A stretch of DNA of 5,114 bases from Nostoc cf. edaphicum LEGE 07299 (lineage in GTDB: Bacteria; Cyanobacteriota; Cyanobacteriia; Cyanobacteriales; Nostocaceae): contig NZ_JADEXF010000354.1 in the NCBI RefSeq assembly GCF_015207245.1, forward strand, positions 1-5,114, in the 5' to 3' direction. The notes beneath the pieces were generated by a model that was not told the DNA's origin, ran no database searches, and worked only from the letters and a program-made list of their open reading frames with translations. Shown here one piece after another: positions 5,114-5,114 of this stretch. The translations under genes were made by a program, and so were the position numbers. Position 1 is the first letter of the stretch. Each line of letters starts with the position of its first letter.

Positions 5114-5114
5114 G

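Overview
The window reads as chromosomal DNA of a filamentous, Nostoc/Calothrix-type cyanobacterium. The evidence is an oxygen-dependent Mg-protoporphyrin monomethyl ester cyclase (acsF), four perfect copies of the cyanobacterial octamer GCGATCGC (532-539, 1142-1149, 2204-2211, 4944-4951), and intergenic DNA full of degenerate heptanucleotide repeats. Every gene I can support lies on the minus strand.

Right to left, in transcription order. (1) 4445-5113 is the ATP-binding domain of an ABC exporter whose N-terminal part lies beyond the window. (2) 4120-4444 is a repeat-rich intergenic stretch that carries the acsF promoter region and a palindrome. (3) 3064-4119 is an intact acsF. (4) 2292-3063 has no intact gene. 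It starts with a strong inverted repeat just after acsF, followed by two unrecognised open frames without a usable start, one of which looks like a small gene broken by one base, and then repeat debris. (5) 2291 down to 216 is a compact minus-strand block: the first 20 codons of a quinone-oxidoreductase-like gene, joined out of frame to the last two thirds of an EamA/DMT transporter, then an intact HAD phosphatase and an intact TauE/SafE permease whose start overlaps the HAD stop by one base. (6) 1-215 is repeat-rich DNA with a weak hairpin after the permease.

The block at 216-2291 looks like the product of an internal deletion that removed most of one gene and the first third of another but kept the downstream operon connected to an upstream promoter region. 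acsF works in chlorophyll synthesis and is not obviously linked to the other genes. I see no CRISPR array, tRNA, rRNA, insertion sequence or phage gene. I find no convincing new system. The items most worth a second look are the deletion junction near 2233, the broken small ORF at 2790-2962, and the structured 3' region of acsF.
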